Positions 8,282 through 16,337 are shown, numbered from the stretch's first letter. The stretch: 64,000 nt of DNA from Terrabacter sp. Root181 (GCF_001428505.1 NZ_LMHU01000001.1:397055-461054), one strand, 5' to 3'. Translations and numbers: made by a program. The notes: generated by a model not told the origin, from the sequence alone.

Positions 8282-9880
8282 TCAGCCGAAGTCGAGTCCG
8301 TCGAGGGACGTCGAGGGCTTCTGGTCGGGCAGCCGCAGCATGCGGAACGAGTTGGCGAGTCCCAGCAGGCCGGCCAGGAGCGGGACCAGCAGGGCGATCT
8401 GGAGAGAGCGGTTCCGGGCCTCGTCGTTGATGGCCAGCACCTCGGCCTCCACCTCGGCCGGCTGGCCGGAGATCTGCTGCTCGAGCTGGCTGTTGCTCAT
8501 GATCTCGGCGTCGTGCTCGAGGGCCTGGGCGATCTGCTGCTGCTGCGCGGCCGGGATGACGGGACTGCTCTCGGACAGCTGGGTGAAGCTGAGCGACAGC
8601 GCGGCGAGCATGAGGCCGCCCGCCATGGCGAGACCGAAGGAGAGGCCGAAGGACCCGGCGGCCGAGTTGACTCCGGCGGCCTCGCTGACCCGCTCCTCCT
8701 CGACCGGTGCGAGGGTGTAGTTGTTCAGCTGCGACACCAACAGGCCGAGGCCGCACCCGGTGATCGCGAGCGGGACCACGAACCACCACCCGCTGTCGGC
8801 GCGTGGGACGAACGGGATGATGATCGCGACACCGAGGCTGCTCAGGACGAAGCCGACGCGGATGATCGCGGCAGGTCGCCGGTCACCGGCCTTCCTGCCG
8901 GCCACGAGGGCCGCCCCGAACATCGTCAGCGACAGGGGGGCGAGCGACAGGCCGGACTGGAGGGCGTTGTACTCGAGGGTCATCTGGAAGTAGAGCGGGA
9001 GGGCGATCATCGCGCCGCCCAGGGTGACCTGCTGCAACAGCTGTCCCGAGACACCGGCCGTGAAGTTCGGATGACGGAACAGGTCCGGGTCGAGCAGGGT
9101 CACGGCCCCGGCGCGCTTGCGCCGGATGAGCCACCGGGCCAGCAGCACGAGAGCCACGGCCCCGACGGCCATGAGGAGGCCGACGAACTCACCGCCCTCC
9201 TGCCAGACGAGGATCCCCAGCACCACGCCTCCCATGCCGAAGACGGACAGGACCGCGCCGACCACGTCGACCTTGCGTGAACCGGTGTATGCGACATCGC
9301 GGACCAGCCGGATCTGGCTCAGGACGACGACGATGATGACGACCTCCAGCGCGAACCCGACCCGCCACGACAGGTAGGTGGTGACGAAGCCGCCGAGCAG
9401 TGGACCGATCGCGGCGGCGATGGCGGCCGAGGCGCCGACGAGGGCGTAGGCCTGCTTCTGCGCGGTGCCGACGAAGTTGCCGTGGATCAGCGACTGCATG
9501 GCCGGCAGGAGCAACGATGCGCCGAGCCCGCCGATGATCGCCCAGAAGATGATGATCGCCGTGAGGCTCTGGGCGAGCGTCATCGCGAGCGCCCCGATGG
9601 CATACGCGAGCAGACCCAGGACATAGGCCCGCTTGCGCCCGATCAGGTCGCCGACCTTGCTGTTGATGAGGATGAACGCGGCCGAGACGAGCGCCTCGAG
9701 CGCGATGGCGGACTGCACCCCGCTGGCCGTCGTGTCGAGGTCGACGATGACCGCGGAGATCGACACGTTCATCAACGACGTGTCGACCACGAGGACGAAC
9801 ATCGCCGCGGCCAGCAGCAGCATCAGGCGGCGACTCCCCGAGGCGTCGGGATCCGATCCTGGGGCGGGACTCTGCGTCAT
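8282..9880 (-). CDS. MFS multidrug exporter, DHA2 (14-TM) type
   Basis: A 532-residue integral membrane protein with about fourteen hydrophobic segments. The first helix is followed by the EmrB/QacA signature VVDTSLMNVSI, and the cytoplasmic loop motif A is seen as GDLIGRKRAYVL near residue 78. The DHA2 family exports cationic drugs, dyes or toxic metabolites using the proton gradient. Between the last helices (about residues 430-490) is a long soluble, glutamine/glutamate-rich loop. No TetR-type regulator is adjacent, so its control is not visible. The substrate cannot be predicted. Confidence 0.9.
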   Translation of the reverse strand: MTQSPAPGSDPDASGSRRLMLLLAAAMFVLVVDTSLMNVSISAVIVDLDTTASGVQSAIALEALVSAAFILINSKVGDLIGRKRAYVLGLLAYAIGALAMTLAQSLTAIIIFWAIIGGLGASLLLPAMQSLIHGNFVGTAQKQAYALVGASAAIAAAIGPLLGGFVTTYLSWRVGFALEVVIIVVVLSQIRLVRDVAYTGSRKVDVVGAVLSVFGMGGVVLGILVWQEGGEFVGLLMAVGAVALVLLARWLIRRKRAGAVTLLDPDLFRHPNFTAGVSGQLLQQVTLGGAMIALPLYFQMTLEYNALQSGLSLAPLSLTMFGAALVAGRKAGDRRPAAIIRVGFVLSSLGVAIIIPFVPRADSGWWFVVPLAITGCGLGLLVSQLNNYTLAPVEEERVSEAAGVNSAAGSFGLSFGLAMAGGLMLAALSLSFTQLSESSPVIPAAQQQQIAQALEHDAEIMSNSQLEQQISGQPAEVEAEVLAINDEARNRSLQIALLVPLLAGLLGLANSFRMLRLPDQKPSTSLDGLDFG

Positions 9881-9938
9881 TTCTCCCTCTCGGTCACCGA
9901 ATGGTCCGGAGTCTATCGAGGTCGACCGGACGCGTTGG

Positions 9939-10736
9939 TCAATCGAGGACGATGCCGAAGTGGTCGGCGAGGGCGGCCCGCACGGCGTCCTCGTCGGTGA
10001 GCCGGGTCTCCTCGCGGCGGCCGTGGGTGGTCGTGATGAGCCGGTCGCCGCTCAGGGTGACCCGTCCCGTCGGGGTGAGCACCGACGCGAGCCGGGACCG
10101 GGTGAAGTGGCTCTCGGCCGAGGTCTGCTGCCACTCGTTGCGCGCGGCGAAGTCGCTCAGCGGGTGGGGTGTCGTCGTGAAGACGAAGCCGTCGCGCCAG
10201 TCCTCGCCGTCACGGCGCTCGCGGGAGACCCACGTGCCGTCGCGCCGCACGAGCCCGACGAGGTGCCCGCGCTCGCGGCGTTCGACCCCGTCGCGCAGCG
10301 GCAGCGGCTCGACGAACCCGTCACCGAAGCCGACGTCGGCGAGCACGGGCTCCTCGAGCCGCCCACCCGCGACCACGAGCGCCAGGTGGTCGAAGTCGTC
10401 GGTGAGCCCGCCGGCCGCGGTGGCGACGCGCGCGGAGACGAGGTCGACGGCATACCCGAGGCTGCGCAGCAGCAGGGCGAAGAGGCCGTTGAGCTCGTAG
10501 CAGTAGCCGCCGCGTCGGGCGTCCACGACCTTGGCCAGCAGGGCCGCGCGGTCGAGGCGGATCGGCCGGCCGAGCGAGATGTCGAGGCTCTCGAACGGCA
10601 CGGCCAGCAGGTGCGCCCGGTGCAGCGACGCGAGGGCGCCCAGGGTCGGGGACTCGGGGGCGGCGGCGCCGATCCGCGCGAGGTAGGCGGCCGCCTCCGG
10701 CGTGGTCAGCGCGTCGGCCGTGGTCGGTGGGGTCAC
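9939..10736 (-). CDS. nat: Arylamine N-acetyltransferase
   Basis: A 265-residue NAT family enzyme that transfers acetyl from acetyl-CoA to arylamines or related substrates. The catalytic triad is visible: Cys in RRGGYCYELNGLF (about residue 79), His in DDFDHLALVV (about 117) and Asp in LADVGFGDG (about 135). VPFESLD near residue 48 is also family-typical. The length matches the family. The start is GTG 10736, with an AGGA site eight bases upstream. In actinobacteria NAT is sometimes tied to sterol breakdown or antibiotic biosynthesis; nothing here supports either. Confidence 0.92.
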   Translation of the reverse strand: MTPPTTADALTTPEAAAYLARIGAAAPESPTLGALASLHRAHLLAVPFESLDISLGRPIRLDRAALLAKVVDARRGGYCYELNGLFALLLRSLGYAVDLVSARVATAAGGLTDDFDHLALVVAGGRLEEPVLADVGFGDGFVEPLPLRDGVERRERGHLVGLVRRDGTWVSRERRDGEDWRDGFVFTTTPHPLSDFAARNEWQQTSAESHFTRSRLASVLTPTGRVTLSGDRLITTTHGRREETRLTDEDAVRAALADHFGIVLD

Positions 10737-10769
10737 CCGGTCATCCTGCGACCTCCAGCCTGTTTGAGG

Positions 10770-11795
10770 TCAAGGGGTCGGCAGCGGCAGGGTCACCCCG
10801 ACCATCGTCACGCCGCGCCCGTCCCACTCGTATGCCGTCCGCTCGAGCAGGTGCCCGGCCGCGGTCCGCAGGGCGGCGGGGTCGACCGTCGGCGCGTCGA
10901 GGGGTCCGCGCTCGAGCACCTGGGTGCCGTCGTCGTAGCGGACGAGCACCTCGAGCCGGCGGGGGAGGCGGGGTGGCCCGTCGAGCGCGATCACGCGCGA
11001 GACGGCACGGTCGACGCAGCCGTCGAGCACGGCGACGACCTTCGACCGGGTCCGGGTCGCGGGCAGCGACCGGCTGGCGCTCACCGAACGGCGAGGTCCC
11101 GGAAGGCGGATCGTCGCGTCGTCGGTGCCGCTCGCGATGGAGACGAGGCGGCGGGCCATGGCCGTGGTGACGAGGCGCTTGAGGTCGTCCTCGTCGAGGC
11201 CGTGGAGGTCGGCGACGACGAACAGCCCTGCTGCGTGGAGCTTTTCGTAGGTCGTCGGCCCGACACCCCAGAGCTCGTCGAGGCGCAGGCGAGGTCGCAC
11301 GCGTGCCTCGAGCTCGGCGTCGACGACGACGAGGCCGTCGGGCTTGGCGCGCCGGCTGGCGAGCTTGGCCATCAGCTTGGTGCGCCCGACCCCGACCGAG
11401 ACCGGGATCCCGACCTCGGCTCTGGCGGCGGCGCGGAGGGCGGCGGCCATCCCGCGCGGGTCGCCCCGGTCGCGACCCGTCACGTCGAGGAAGGCCTCCT
11501 CGACCGAGCCCGGCTCGACGAGGGGCGTGAAGCGGCGGAACACCTCGAAGAGCCGTGCGGATGCCTCCTCGTAGGCCCCCGAGCGGTAGCCGGTCACGAG
11601 CACCTGGGGCCAGCGCCGCTGGACCTGGCGCAACGGCATACCTGCGTGGATGCCGAGCGCGCGGGCCTCGTAGGACGGGCACGCGACGACCTCGTGGGCC
11701 ACGACCATCGGCCGGCCGCGCAGCGCGGGGTTATCGCGCTGCTCGACCGAGGCGAAGAACGCGTCGGCATCGGCGTGCAGGATCACCACGGGCAC
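10770..11795 (-). CDS. dinB: Y-family DNA polymerase IV (DinB), with altered catalytic motif
   Basis: A 341-residue translesion polymerase. The N-terminal metal-binding strand is HADADAFFASVEQ (residues 7-19), and the nucleotide-contact motif is PSYEARALGI. Palm, thumb helix-hairpin-helix (LWGVGPTTYEKL) and little-finger domains follow in order. The usual catalytic SIDEAFLD is SVEEAFLD here (about residues 96-103): the conserved Asp of the DE pair is Glu, confirmed by GAG-GAG codons. Acidity is kept, so activity may persist but altered. I see no LexA-type box upstream. The start is GTG 11795. Confidence 0.9.
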   Translation of the reverse strand: MPVVILHADADAFFASVEQRDNPALRGRPMVVAHEVVACPSYEARALGIHAGMPLRQVQRRWPQVLVTGYRSGAYEEASARLFEVFRRFTPLVEPGSVEEAFLDVTGRDRGDPRGMAAALRAAARAEVGIPVSVGVGRTKLMAKLASRRAKPDGLVVVDAELEARVRPRLRLDELWGVGPTTYEKLHAAGLFVVADLHGLDEDDLKRLVTTAMARRLVSIASGTDDATIRLPGPRRSVSASRSLPATRTRSKVVAVLDGCVDRAVSRVIALDGPPRLPRRLEVLVRYDDGTQVLERGPLDAPTVDPAALRTAAGHLLERTAYEWDGRGVTMVGVTLPLPTP

Positions 11796-11846
11796 AGTCT
11801 CCGCCCGACTACCGACAGAACGCAGGGTGAAGTGCGTGATGGTCCG

Positions 11847-11878
11847 GCATCCGGTGTGGTGATCACCCCACCGGATGC
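11847..11878 (-). terminator. Near-perfect 32-base palindrome, probable terminator of the patatin gene
   Basis: Outer arms 11847-11856 and 11869-11878 (ten base pairs) enclose an inner perfect GGTGATCACC (11858-11867), with a single T/C mismatch. It lies 29 bp after the patatin-gene stop and 52 bp before dinB, and would give a stable hairpin. Confidence 0.55.
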
Positions 11879-11907
11879 AGTTTCATCCGCAGGTTCATGA
11901 ACGGGGC

Positions 11908-12909
11908 TCAGTAGCCGGCGTGGTCGAGGGCCTCGGTCGTCAGCTGGCGGCCGAGCTCGATCATCTCGGCAGCCCGGTGGAAGTCCAGGGTCTTCACGGC
12001 GTTCGAGGGCACGGTGACGAGCACGTCGGGAGGGTTGCTCGCCATCCGGTAGCGCGAGATGAGGGCGCTCATCGTCTCGAACGACATGTTGAGCAGGTCG
12101 ACGAGCCCGACGTCGGCGGCGCGCACGACGAGCGCCTCGGTCGGGGTCGGGGGCAGGTCGGCGATCGCCTCGGGCGGGATCGTCTGGTGGTGGTCGAGGT
12201 CGCGGCCGTGCCCGCCGAGGCGGCTCGTGATGGCTCGGATGCGCTCGGACTCGAGCACGTCGGTCGCGCTGCGCCGCAGGCGGGTCGTCCACTCCTCGCG
12301 CGGGACGGCCTCCGACGACTCCTTGACCGGCGTCGTCGGGCCGCCGGCGGCCCGCATCCCCGACAGCGAGACCGCGATCGTCACGTCCGCGTTGGCCGCC
12401 GCGGTCGGCTCGATGGGGATCGGGTTGATGAGGCCGCCGTCGACGAGCACCCGTCCGTTGATGACCGCCGGCGTGATGACGCCCGGGATCGCGATCGAGG
12501 CCCGGATCGCGTGCACGACGGGTCCGCGCTGGAACCACACCTCCCGGCGTGCGTTGATGTCGGTCGCGACCGCCGTGTAGGGGATCGGCAGGCTTTCGAT
12601 CGTCGCGCCGTCGAGGATCTCGCCGACCTTCGCGATGATCCGCTCCGCGCGGATCGCGCCGCCGGGCGAGGTGATGCTGAGGTCGAGCAGGCGCCACACC
12701 TCGCGCTGGGTCAGGCTCCGCGCCCACTCGGTGTAGGCGTCGAGCTTGCCTGCCGCCGCGACGCCGCCGACGAGCGCACCCATCGACGAGCCCGCGATCG
12801 ACACAACCTCGAAGCCGCGCTCGGCGAGCACCTCGAGCGCCCCGATGTGGGCGTAGCCGCGCGCCCCGCCCGACCCGAGCACGACCGCCGCACGCATCCC
12901 CTCAGCCAC
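11908..12909 (-). CDS. Patatin-like phospholipase
   Basis: A 333-residue serine hydrolase of the patatin / RssA-like family with the Ser-Asp dyad. The oxyanion loop is GSGGARGYAHIG (about 12-23), the nucleophile elbow is IAGSSMGALVGG (Ser near 42), and the catalytic Asp lies in DGGLINPIP (near 155). These enzymes cut acyl ester bonds of membrane lipids; some only bind them. GTG 12909 was chosen because it begins six bases after a TATCGT -10 element (leaderless type); ATG 12897 is the alternative. A hairpin follows the stop. Confidence 0.88.
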   Translation of the reverse strand: MAEGMRAAVVLGSGGARGYAHIGALEVLAERGFEVVSIAGSSMGALVGGVAAAGKLDAYTEWARSLTQREVWRLLDLSITSPGGAIRAERIIAKVGEILDGATIESLPIPYTAVATDINARREVWFQRGPVVHAIRASIAIPGVITPAVINGRVLVDGGLINPIPIEPTAAANADVTIAVSLSGMRAAGGPTTPVKESSEAVPREEWTTRLRRSATDVLESERIRAITSRLGGHGRDLDHHQTIPPEAIADLPPTPTEALVVRAADVGLVDLLNMSFETMSALISRYRMASNPPDVLVTVPSNAVKTLDFHRAAEMIELGRQLTTEALDHAGY

Positions 12910-12915
12910 GCTCCG

Positions 12916-12921
12916 ACGATA
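12916..12921 (-). promoter_or_regulatory. -10 element of a probable leaderless promoter (patatin gene)
   Basis: Read on the minus strand this is TATCGT, six bases before the GTG start at 12909, matching TAnnnT. No separate ribosome site is needed. Confidence 0.45.
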
Positions 12922-12984
12922 GCCCGCCCCCCGGAGGGGTCGCTCGCCGGTCACGAGGTCAGGTCACGAGTTCAGGCCAGGAGG

Positions 12985-13908
12985 TCAGGACGTCAGGAAC
13001 CAGATCTCCATCGCGTCCAGCCGCGCCCGGTCGGCGACCATCTCGATGCCGGTGACGATGTCGCGGTCGTCGTCGACGGTGAAGCGGAACGCGACCATGG
13101 CCTCGCCCCGCAGCGTCCAGACCGCACCGATGCCGCCGTCGAAGGCCGCGAGCCGCGCCGACCTGGCGCCGCCGTTGAACCGCTGGGCCACGGCCTCGGG
13201 CCCGCGCAGCACCTCGGGCGAGCCCATCGCGACCGCGGCCTCGTCGGAGGTCAGCACGACGTCCGGGTCGAGCATCTCGAGCAACGCCGTGAAGTCGCCG
13301 CCCCGGGCCGCGGTGAGGAAGGCCGTGACGACCTCGCGCTGCCGGGTGCGGGCGGGCGCGGCCGCGTCGGCGTCGGCCGCGCGCACCCGGCGGCGGGCGC
13401 GGCTCGCGAGCTGGCGGGTGGCGGCGGGGGAGCGGTCGAGGATGTCGGCGATCTGCTCGAACGGCATCCCGAAGAGGTCGTGGAGCACGAAGGCGAGCCG
13501 CTCGGCGGGGGCCAAGGTGTCGAGCACGACGAGCAGGGCCAGACCGATGCTGTCGGCGAGCTCGACCTCGCTGGCCGGGTCGGGGGCCGGTCGGGTCGGC
13601 TGGGTCGGGGCGGTGCGCACGGCCCCACCCGCGACGAGCTCGGCGAGCCCCGCGTCCCAGCTGTCCTCGCGCCGGGAGCTGCGCGAGCGCAGCATGTCGA
13701 GGCTGATCCGCCCGACGACGGTCGTCAGCCAGCCGGCGAGGTTGGTGACCTCGGTCGTGTCGCTCCGGCTGAGCCGCAGCCACGCCTCCTGCACGGCGTC
13801 GTCGGCGTCCGCCGCCGAGCCCAGCACTCGGTAGGCGACCGCACGCAGCCGCGGCCGCTGCTGCTCGAAGTCGCGGGCGAGCCACTGCTCGCGGGTGTCG
13901 TCGTCCAT
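12985..13908 (-). CDS. sigJ: ECF41/SigJ-like sigma factor with SnoaL-like C-terminal domain
   Basis: A 307-residue RNA polymerase sigma factor. Region 2 lies at about 10-85 (AYRVLGSAADADDAVQEAWL) and region 4 at about 125-185 (FGMPFEQIADILDRSPAATR). A C-terminal NTF2/SnoaL-like domain (about 195-307) follows, which in ECF41 and SigJ replaces an anti-sigma factor. Motifs usual in ECF41 (a WLPEP linker motif, a DGGG loop and a terminal NPDKL) are not present: the SnoaL loop reads SDEAAVAMG and the end reads DRARLDAMEIWFL. It may therefore be a diverged subgroup. The start is ATG 13908 with GGAGG upstream (GTG 13917 is the alternative). A SigJ/ECF41-type promoter lies upstream, so it probably drives its own gene. 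Confidence 0.85.
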   Translation of the reverse strand: MDDDTREQWLARDFEQQRPRLRAVAYRVLGSAADADDAVQEAWLRLSRSDTTEVTNLAGWLTTVVGRISLDMLRSRSSRREDSWDAGLAELVAGGAVRTAPTQPTRPAPDPASEVELADSIGLALLVVLDTLAPAERLAFVLHDLFGMPFEQIADILDRSPAATRQLASRARRRVRAADADAAAPARTRQREVVTAFLTAARGGDFTALLEMLDPDVVLTSDEAAVAMGSPEVLRGPEAVAQRFNGGARSARLAAFDGGIGAVWTLRGEAMVAFRFTVDDDRDIVTGIEMVADRARLDAMEIWFLTS

Positions 13909-13911
13909 GGT

Positions 13912-13938
13912 CGTCACATCCTCCACTCGGGATCCGTC
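13912..13938 (+). promoter_or_regulatory. Candidate SigJ/ECF41-dependent promoter driving the VOC-PPOX pair
   Basis: GTCACA (13913-13918) is followed by exactly 16 bases and then CGTC (13935-13938). From memory, published SigJ and ECF41 promoters read GTCACA-N16-CGTC, with TGTCACA preferred at -35. Here the base before GTCACA is C. It points toward the VOC gene at 14027 and overlaps the sigma gene's translation start region. Confidence 0.65.
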
Positions 13939-13946
13939 ATAGCACT

Positions 13947-13973
13947 GACGAGCCCAAACCACCCGATGTGACA
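13947..13973 (-). promoter_or_regulatory. Candidate SigJ/ECF41-dependent autoregulatory promoter
   Basis: On the minus strand TGTCACA (13973-13967) is followed by exactly 16 bases and CGTC (13950-13947), a full match to the ECF41 consensus as I recall it. It points to the sigma gene (start 13908), giving a leader of about 30 bases. It faces the plus-strand promoter at 13912-13938. Confidence 0.75.
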
Positions 13974-14026
13974 CCAACGGCTCGGCAACCCACCACCAGT
14001 AGCACGCGACCACCCAGGAGACCACG

Positions 14027-14365
14027 ATGTCCGCTGTGAACACTCTCATCTACCCCGTCGCCGACCTCGCCGCCGCGAAGCAGGTCTTCACGACGCTGCT
14101 CGGCACCGAGCCGCACACCGACGAGTCCTACTACGTCGGCTACAACGTCGACGGCCAGGAGATCGCCCTCGACCCGAGCGGCCACCGCAAGGGCCTCACC
14201 GGGGCGACGCCCTACTGGTCGGTCGACGACCTCGAGGCGACGGTCGCGGCGCTCACCGAGGCCGGGGCGACCGTCAGCCAGCGACCGACGGCGGTCGGTG
14301 GCGGACGCACCGTGGCCGTGCTCGCCGACGCCGACGGCAACATGATCGGCGTGATGCAGGGATGA
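14027..14365 (+). CDS. VOC superfamily protein, likely SigJ target
   Basis: A 112-residue single VOC/glyoxalase-like domain (NTLIYPVADLAAAKQVFTTL at the start, LADADGNMIGVMQG at the end). The start is ATG 14027, with CAGGAG six bases upstream. It is divergent from the ECF41-like sigma gene, and a consensus SigJ-type promoter points at it. ECF41 genes are usually next to small redox or epimerase genes of the carboxymuconolactone decarboxylase group; a VOC protein fills that place here. It overlaps the next gene by four bases (ATGA), so the two are one unit. Confidence 0.85.
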   Translation: MSAVNTLIYPVADLAAAKQVFTTLLGTEPHTDESYYVGYNVDGQEIALDPSGHRKGLTGATPYWSVDDLEATVAALTEAGATVSQRPTAVGGGRTVAVLADADGNMIGVMQG

Positions 14366-14874
14366 CGGCCCCCGACGACGTATGCCGTCCGCCCGCCGAG
14401 GTGCCCGCGTCGCCTCCTCCGCCACGCCCCACCGCAGCGCGGGTCCGCGACACGAGGGACCTGCTGGGCCGCGAGATCGACTGCTGGGTCGCCACGACCG
14501 ACCCGGCGACGGGCGCACCGCACCTGGTCCCGCTGTCGTTCGACTGGGACGGGAGCACGCTGCTGCTCGCGACGGGCGAACGCAGCGTCGCGGGAAGGGG
14601 TCTCGCCTCCGGCGCGGGGGTGCGGATCGGGCTCGGCGGGACACGCGACGTCGTCATGGTCGACGGGTCGGTCGGGGTGGTCCCGACGGCCGACCTCGAC
14701 CCGGCCGAGGCCGACCGTTTCGCCCAGCGGACGGGTTTCGACCCCCGGGAGACCTCCGGTTCCTACCTCTTCTTCCGGGTCGTCCCGAGCCGCATCCAGG
14801 CCTGGCGCGAGGAGAACGAGCTGCGTGGTCGCGACGTGATGCGCGACGGACGGTGGCTCGGATCGACCGACTGA
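14362..14874 (+). CDS. Pyridoxamine 5'-phosphate oxidase-like flavin/F420 split-barrel protein
   Basis: A 170-residue split-barrel protein of the PPOX / F420-dependent class. Strands such as IDCWVATTDPATGAPHLVPL (about 41-60) and RIGLGGTRDVVMVDG (about 92-106) are typical of TIGR-type PPOX proteins. Cofactor could be FMN or F420. The first 25 residues are proline-rich and probably disordered. It is translationally coupled to the VOC gene and probably in the same SigJ-dependent transcript, suggesting a small reductive detoxification pair. A hairpin follows at 14886. Confidence 0.8.
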   Translation: MTAPDDVCRPPAEVPASPPPPRPTAARVRDTRDLLGREIDCWVATTDPATGAPHLVPLSFDWDGSTLLLATGERSVAGRGLASGAGVRIGLGGTRDVVMVDGSVGVVPTADLDPAEADRFAQRTGFDPRETSGSYLFFRVVPSRIQAWREENELRGRDVMRDGRWLGSTD

Positions 14875-14885
14875 GCCATCACGCC

Positions 14886-14911
14886 GGATCCGACTGTGCC
14901 GCAGTCGATCC
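14886..14911 (+). terminator. Hairpin after the VOC-PPOX pair
   Basis: GGATCCGACTG and CAGTCGATCC pair around a TGCCG loop with one bulged C, starting 12 bp after the PPOX stop. A second, weaker G+C inverted repeat with a bulge lies at about 14995-15036. The rest of 14912-15062 shows no gene. Confidence 0.45.
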
Positions 14912-15062
14912 CATGCCAACCGCAGGCTGACTGAGCTGCTGCTCCCGAGGCGCGTGACGGCATACGCACGTGGTGCCGGCGACGGCCGCACGACGAGGGG
15001 CCGGGAGGGGTGTCACCGACGCCCACCCGGCCCTCCGCGCTGCCCGGAGCCTTAGTCGGGTC

Positions 15063-15091
15063 TTGCGCCCTCGCTGTGACCTGTGCAGTAT
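15063..15091 (+). promoter_or_regulatory. Candidate promoter of the first LacI locus
   Basis: TTGCGC (15063-15068), 17 bases, CAGTAT (15086-15091): a plausible SigA promoter. The expected transcript start near 15098 is five bases before the LacI-type operator. Confidence 0.4.
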
Positions 15092-15102
15092 GGGAGAGCA
15101 GA

Positions 15103-15116
15103 TGTAAGCGCTTACA
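15103..15116 (+). promoter_or_regulatory. LacI-family operator
   Basis: TGTAAGCGCTTACA is a perfect 14-bp palindrome with the central CG typical of LacI/GalR-family operators. It lies 72 bp before the LacI gene and just downstream of a candidate promoter, so bound repressor would block transcription of its own gene and probably the downstream transport and hydrolase genes. Confidence 0.7.
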
Positions 15117-15188
15117 GAGCCGGGGAGACCCGGTCAGGGGCCTGGTCGCGACACATCACTCAACGACGAGACGCGAGAGGTGGGACCC

Positions 15189-16268
15189 ATGGCGACAGCA
15201 CGCGAGCACGGCCCGGACACCCCCTCGGTGGGGGCCACGATCTACTCCGTCGCCGAGCGCGCCGGCGTCTCGATCGCCACCGTCTCCCGCGTCCTCCAGG
15301 GCGCCGGCACCGTGTCGTCGACGACGACGCAGAAGGTCCTCGACGCCGTCGAGCAGCTCAACTACGTGCCGCTCGGGGCCGCTCGCAGCCTCGCCGTTCG
15401 GCACCACGAGGCGTACGGGCTCGTGCTGCCCGAGCTGACCGGCCCGTACTACTCAGAGCTGCTCATGGGCTTCGAGTCGCGGGCGGCAGAGCTGGGCCAG
15501 AGCGTCACCCTGATGCTCACCGACGGCAAGGCCGACCTCGCCCGTGCCGTGCGCCAGCTCGCCACCCGCGTCGACGCCATCGCGGTGCTCGGCTCGGCCG
15601 CGATGCCGCCCGCCGTCGCCCGCGCCCTGCACGGCCAGAAGCCCGTCGTCATCATCGCCGGTGCGCCCCAGGAGGGCATCGAGAGCGTGGGCGCCGAGAA
15701 CGCCCACAGCGCCGAGCAGCTCACCGAGCACGTGCTCACCCACGGGCGCACCCGCCTCGTCTTCGTCGGTGACCCCGAGGGTGCACCCGACATCTACGAG
15801 CGCCACGCCGGTTTCGTCGCCGCCCACCGGGCGCGGGGCGCCGAGCCCGCTGCTCCGGTCCGCGTGCCGTTCCGTGAAGGGGAGGGCGAGGCCGTCGCGG
15901 AGCGCATCCTCTCCGGCGAGATCGAGGCCGACGCGCTCGTCTGCGCCAACGACGAGCTCGCGCTGGGCATCATGAGCCGCCTGCAGGACGCCGGCCGAGA
16001 CGTCCCGGGCGACGTCGCCGTCGTCGGCTGGGACGACGTGATGGCGTCAAGGTACGTCCGGCCGGGTATGACCACCGTGAGTCAGCCAGTCAGGGAACTC
16101 GGGGTCCTGGCGGCAGACCGTCTTCACCATCGGGTCCAAGGGGGTGAGCCCCACGCCGAGCGGCAGGTGCTCGCGACCCGGGTGATCATCCGCGGCTCGT
16201 GCGGCTGCGCGAGCCCGCGAAACACCCATCCCGGACGGAGCGGCGTCACGGATGACGAGCAGCCGTGA
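15189..16268 (+). CDS. LacI-family transcriptional regulator
   Basis: A 359-residue repressor. The helix-turn-helix lies at about 18-45 (YSVAERAGVSIATVSRVLQG), followed by the hinge helix and a periplasmic-binding-protein-like sugar-sensing domain ending at about 335. The tail includes a short cysteine pair (GSCGCASP). ATG 15189 was chosen for the GAGAGG site eight bases upstream; GTG 15180 is in frame. Downstream are a sugar ABC importer, a GH144-like glycanase and a GH3 enzyme, so the inducer is probably a short beta-glucoside. A perfect palindromic operator lies upstream, consistent with autoregulation. Confidence 0.9.
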   Translation: MATAREHGPDTPSVGATIYSVAERAGVSIATVSRVLQGAGTVSSTTTQKVLDAVEQLNYVPLGAARSLAVRHHEAYGLVLPELTGPYYSELLMGFESRAAELGQSVTLMLTDGKADLARAVRQLATRVDAIAVLGSAAMPPAVARALHGQKPVVIIAGAPQEGIESVGAENAHSAEQLTEHVLTHGRTRLVFVGDPEGAPDIYERHAGFVAAHRARGAEPAAPVRVPFREGEGEAVAERILSGEIEADALVCANDELALGIMSRLQDAGRDVPGDVAVVGWDDVMASRYVRPGMTTVSQPVRELGVLAADRLHHRVQGGEPHAERQVLATRVIIRGSCGCASPRNTHPGRSGVTDDEQP

Positions 16269-16304
16269 CGGCAGTGCTTCACCACAGCAAACGAAACCCC
16301 CAAC

Positions 16305-16318
16305 GTCTCGAACGAGAC
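16305..16318 (+). promoter_or_regulatory. Short inverted repeat before the binding-protein gene
   Basis: GTCTCG-AA-CGAGAC is a perfect 14-bp palindrome, 20 bp before the ATG of the solute-binding protein. It does not resemble the 15103 operator. It may be a leader hairpin or a second regulator site. Confidence 0.3.
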
Positions 16319-16337
16319 CCGAGAAAGCGAGAGACCG

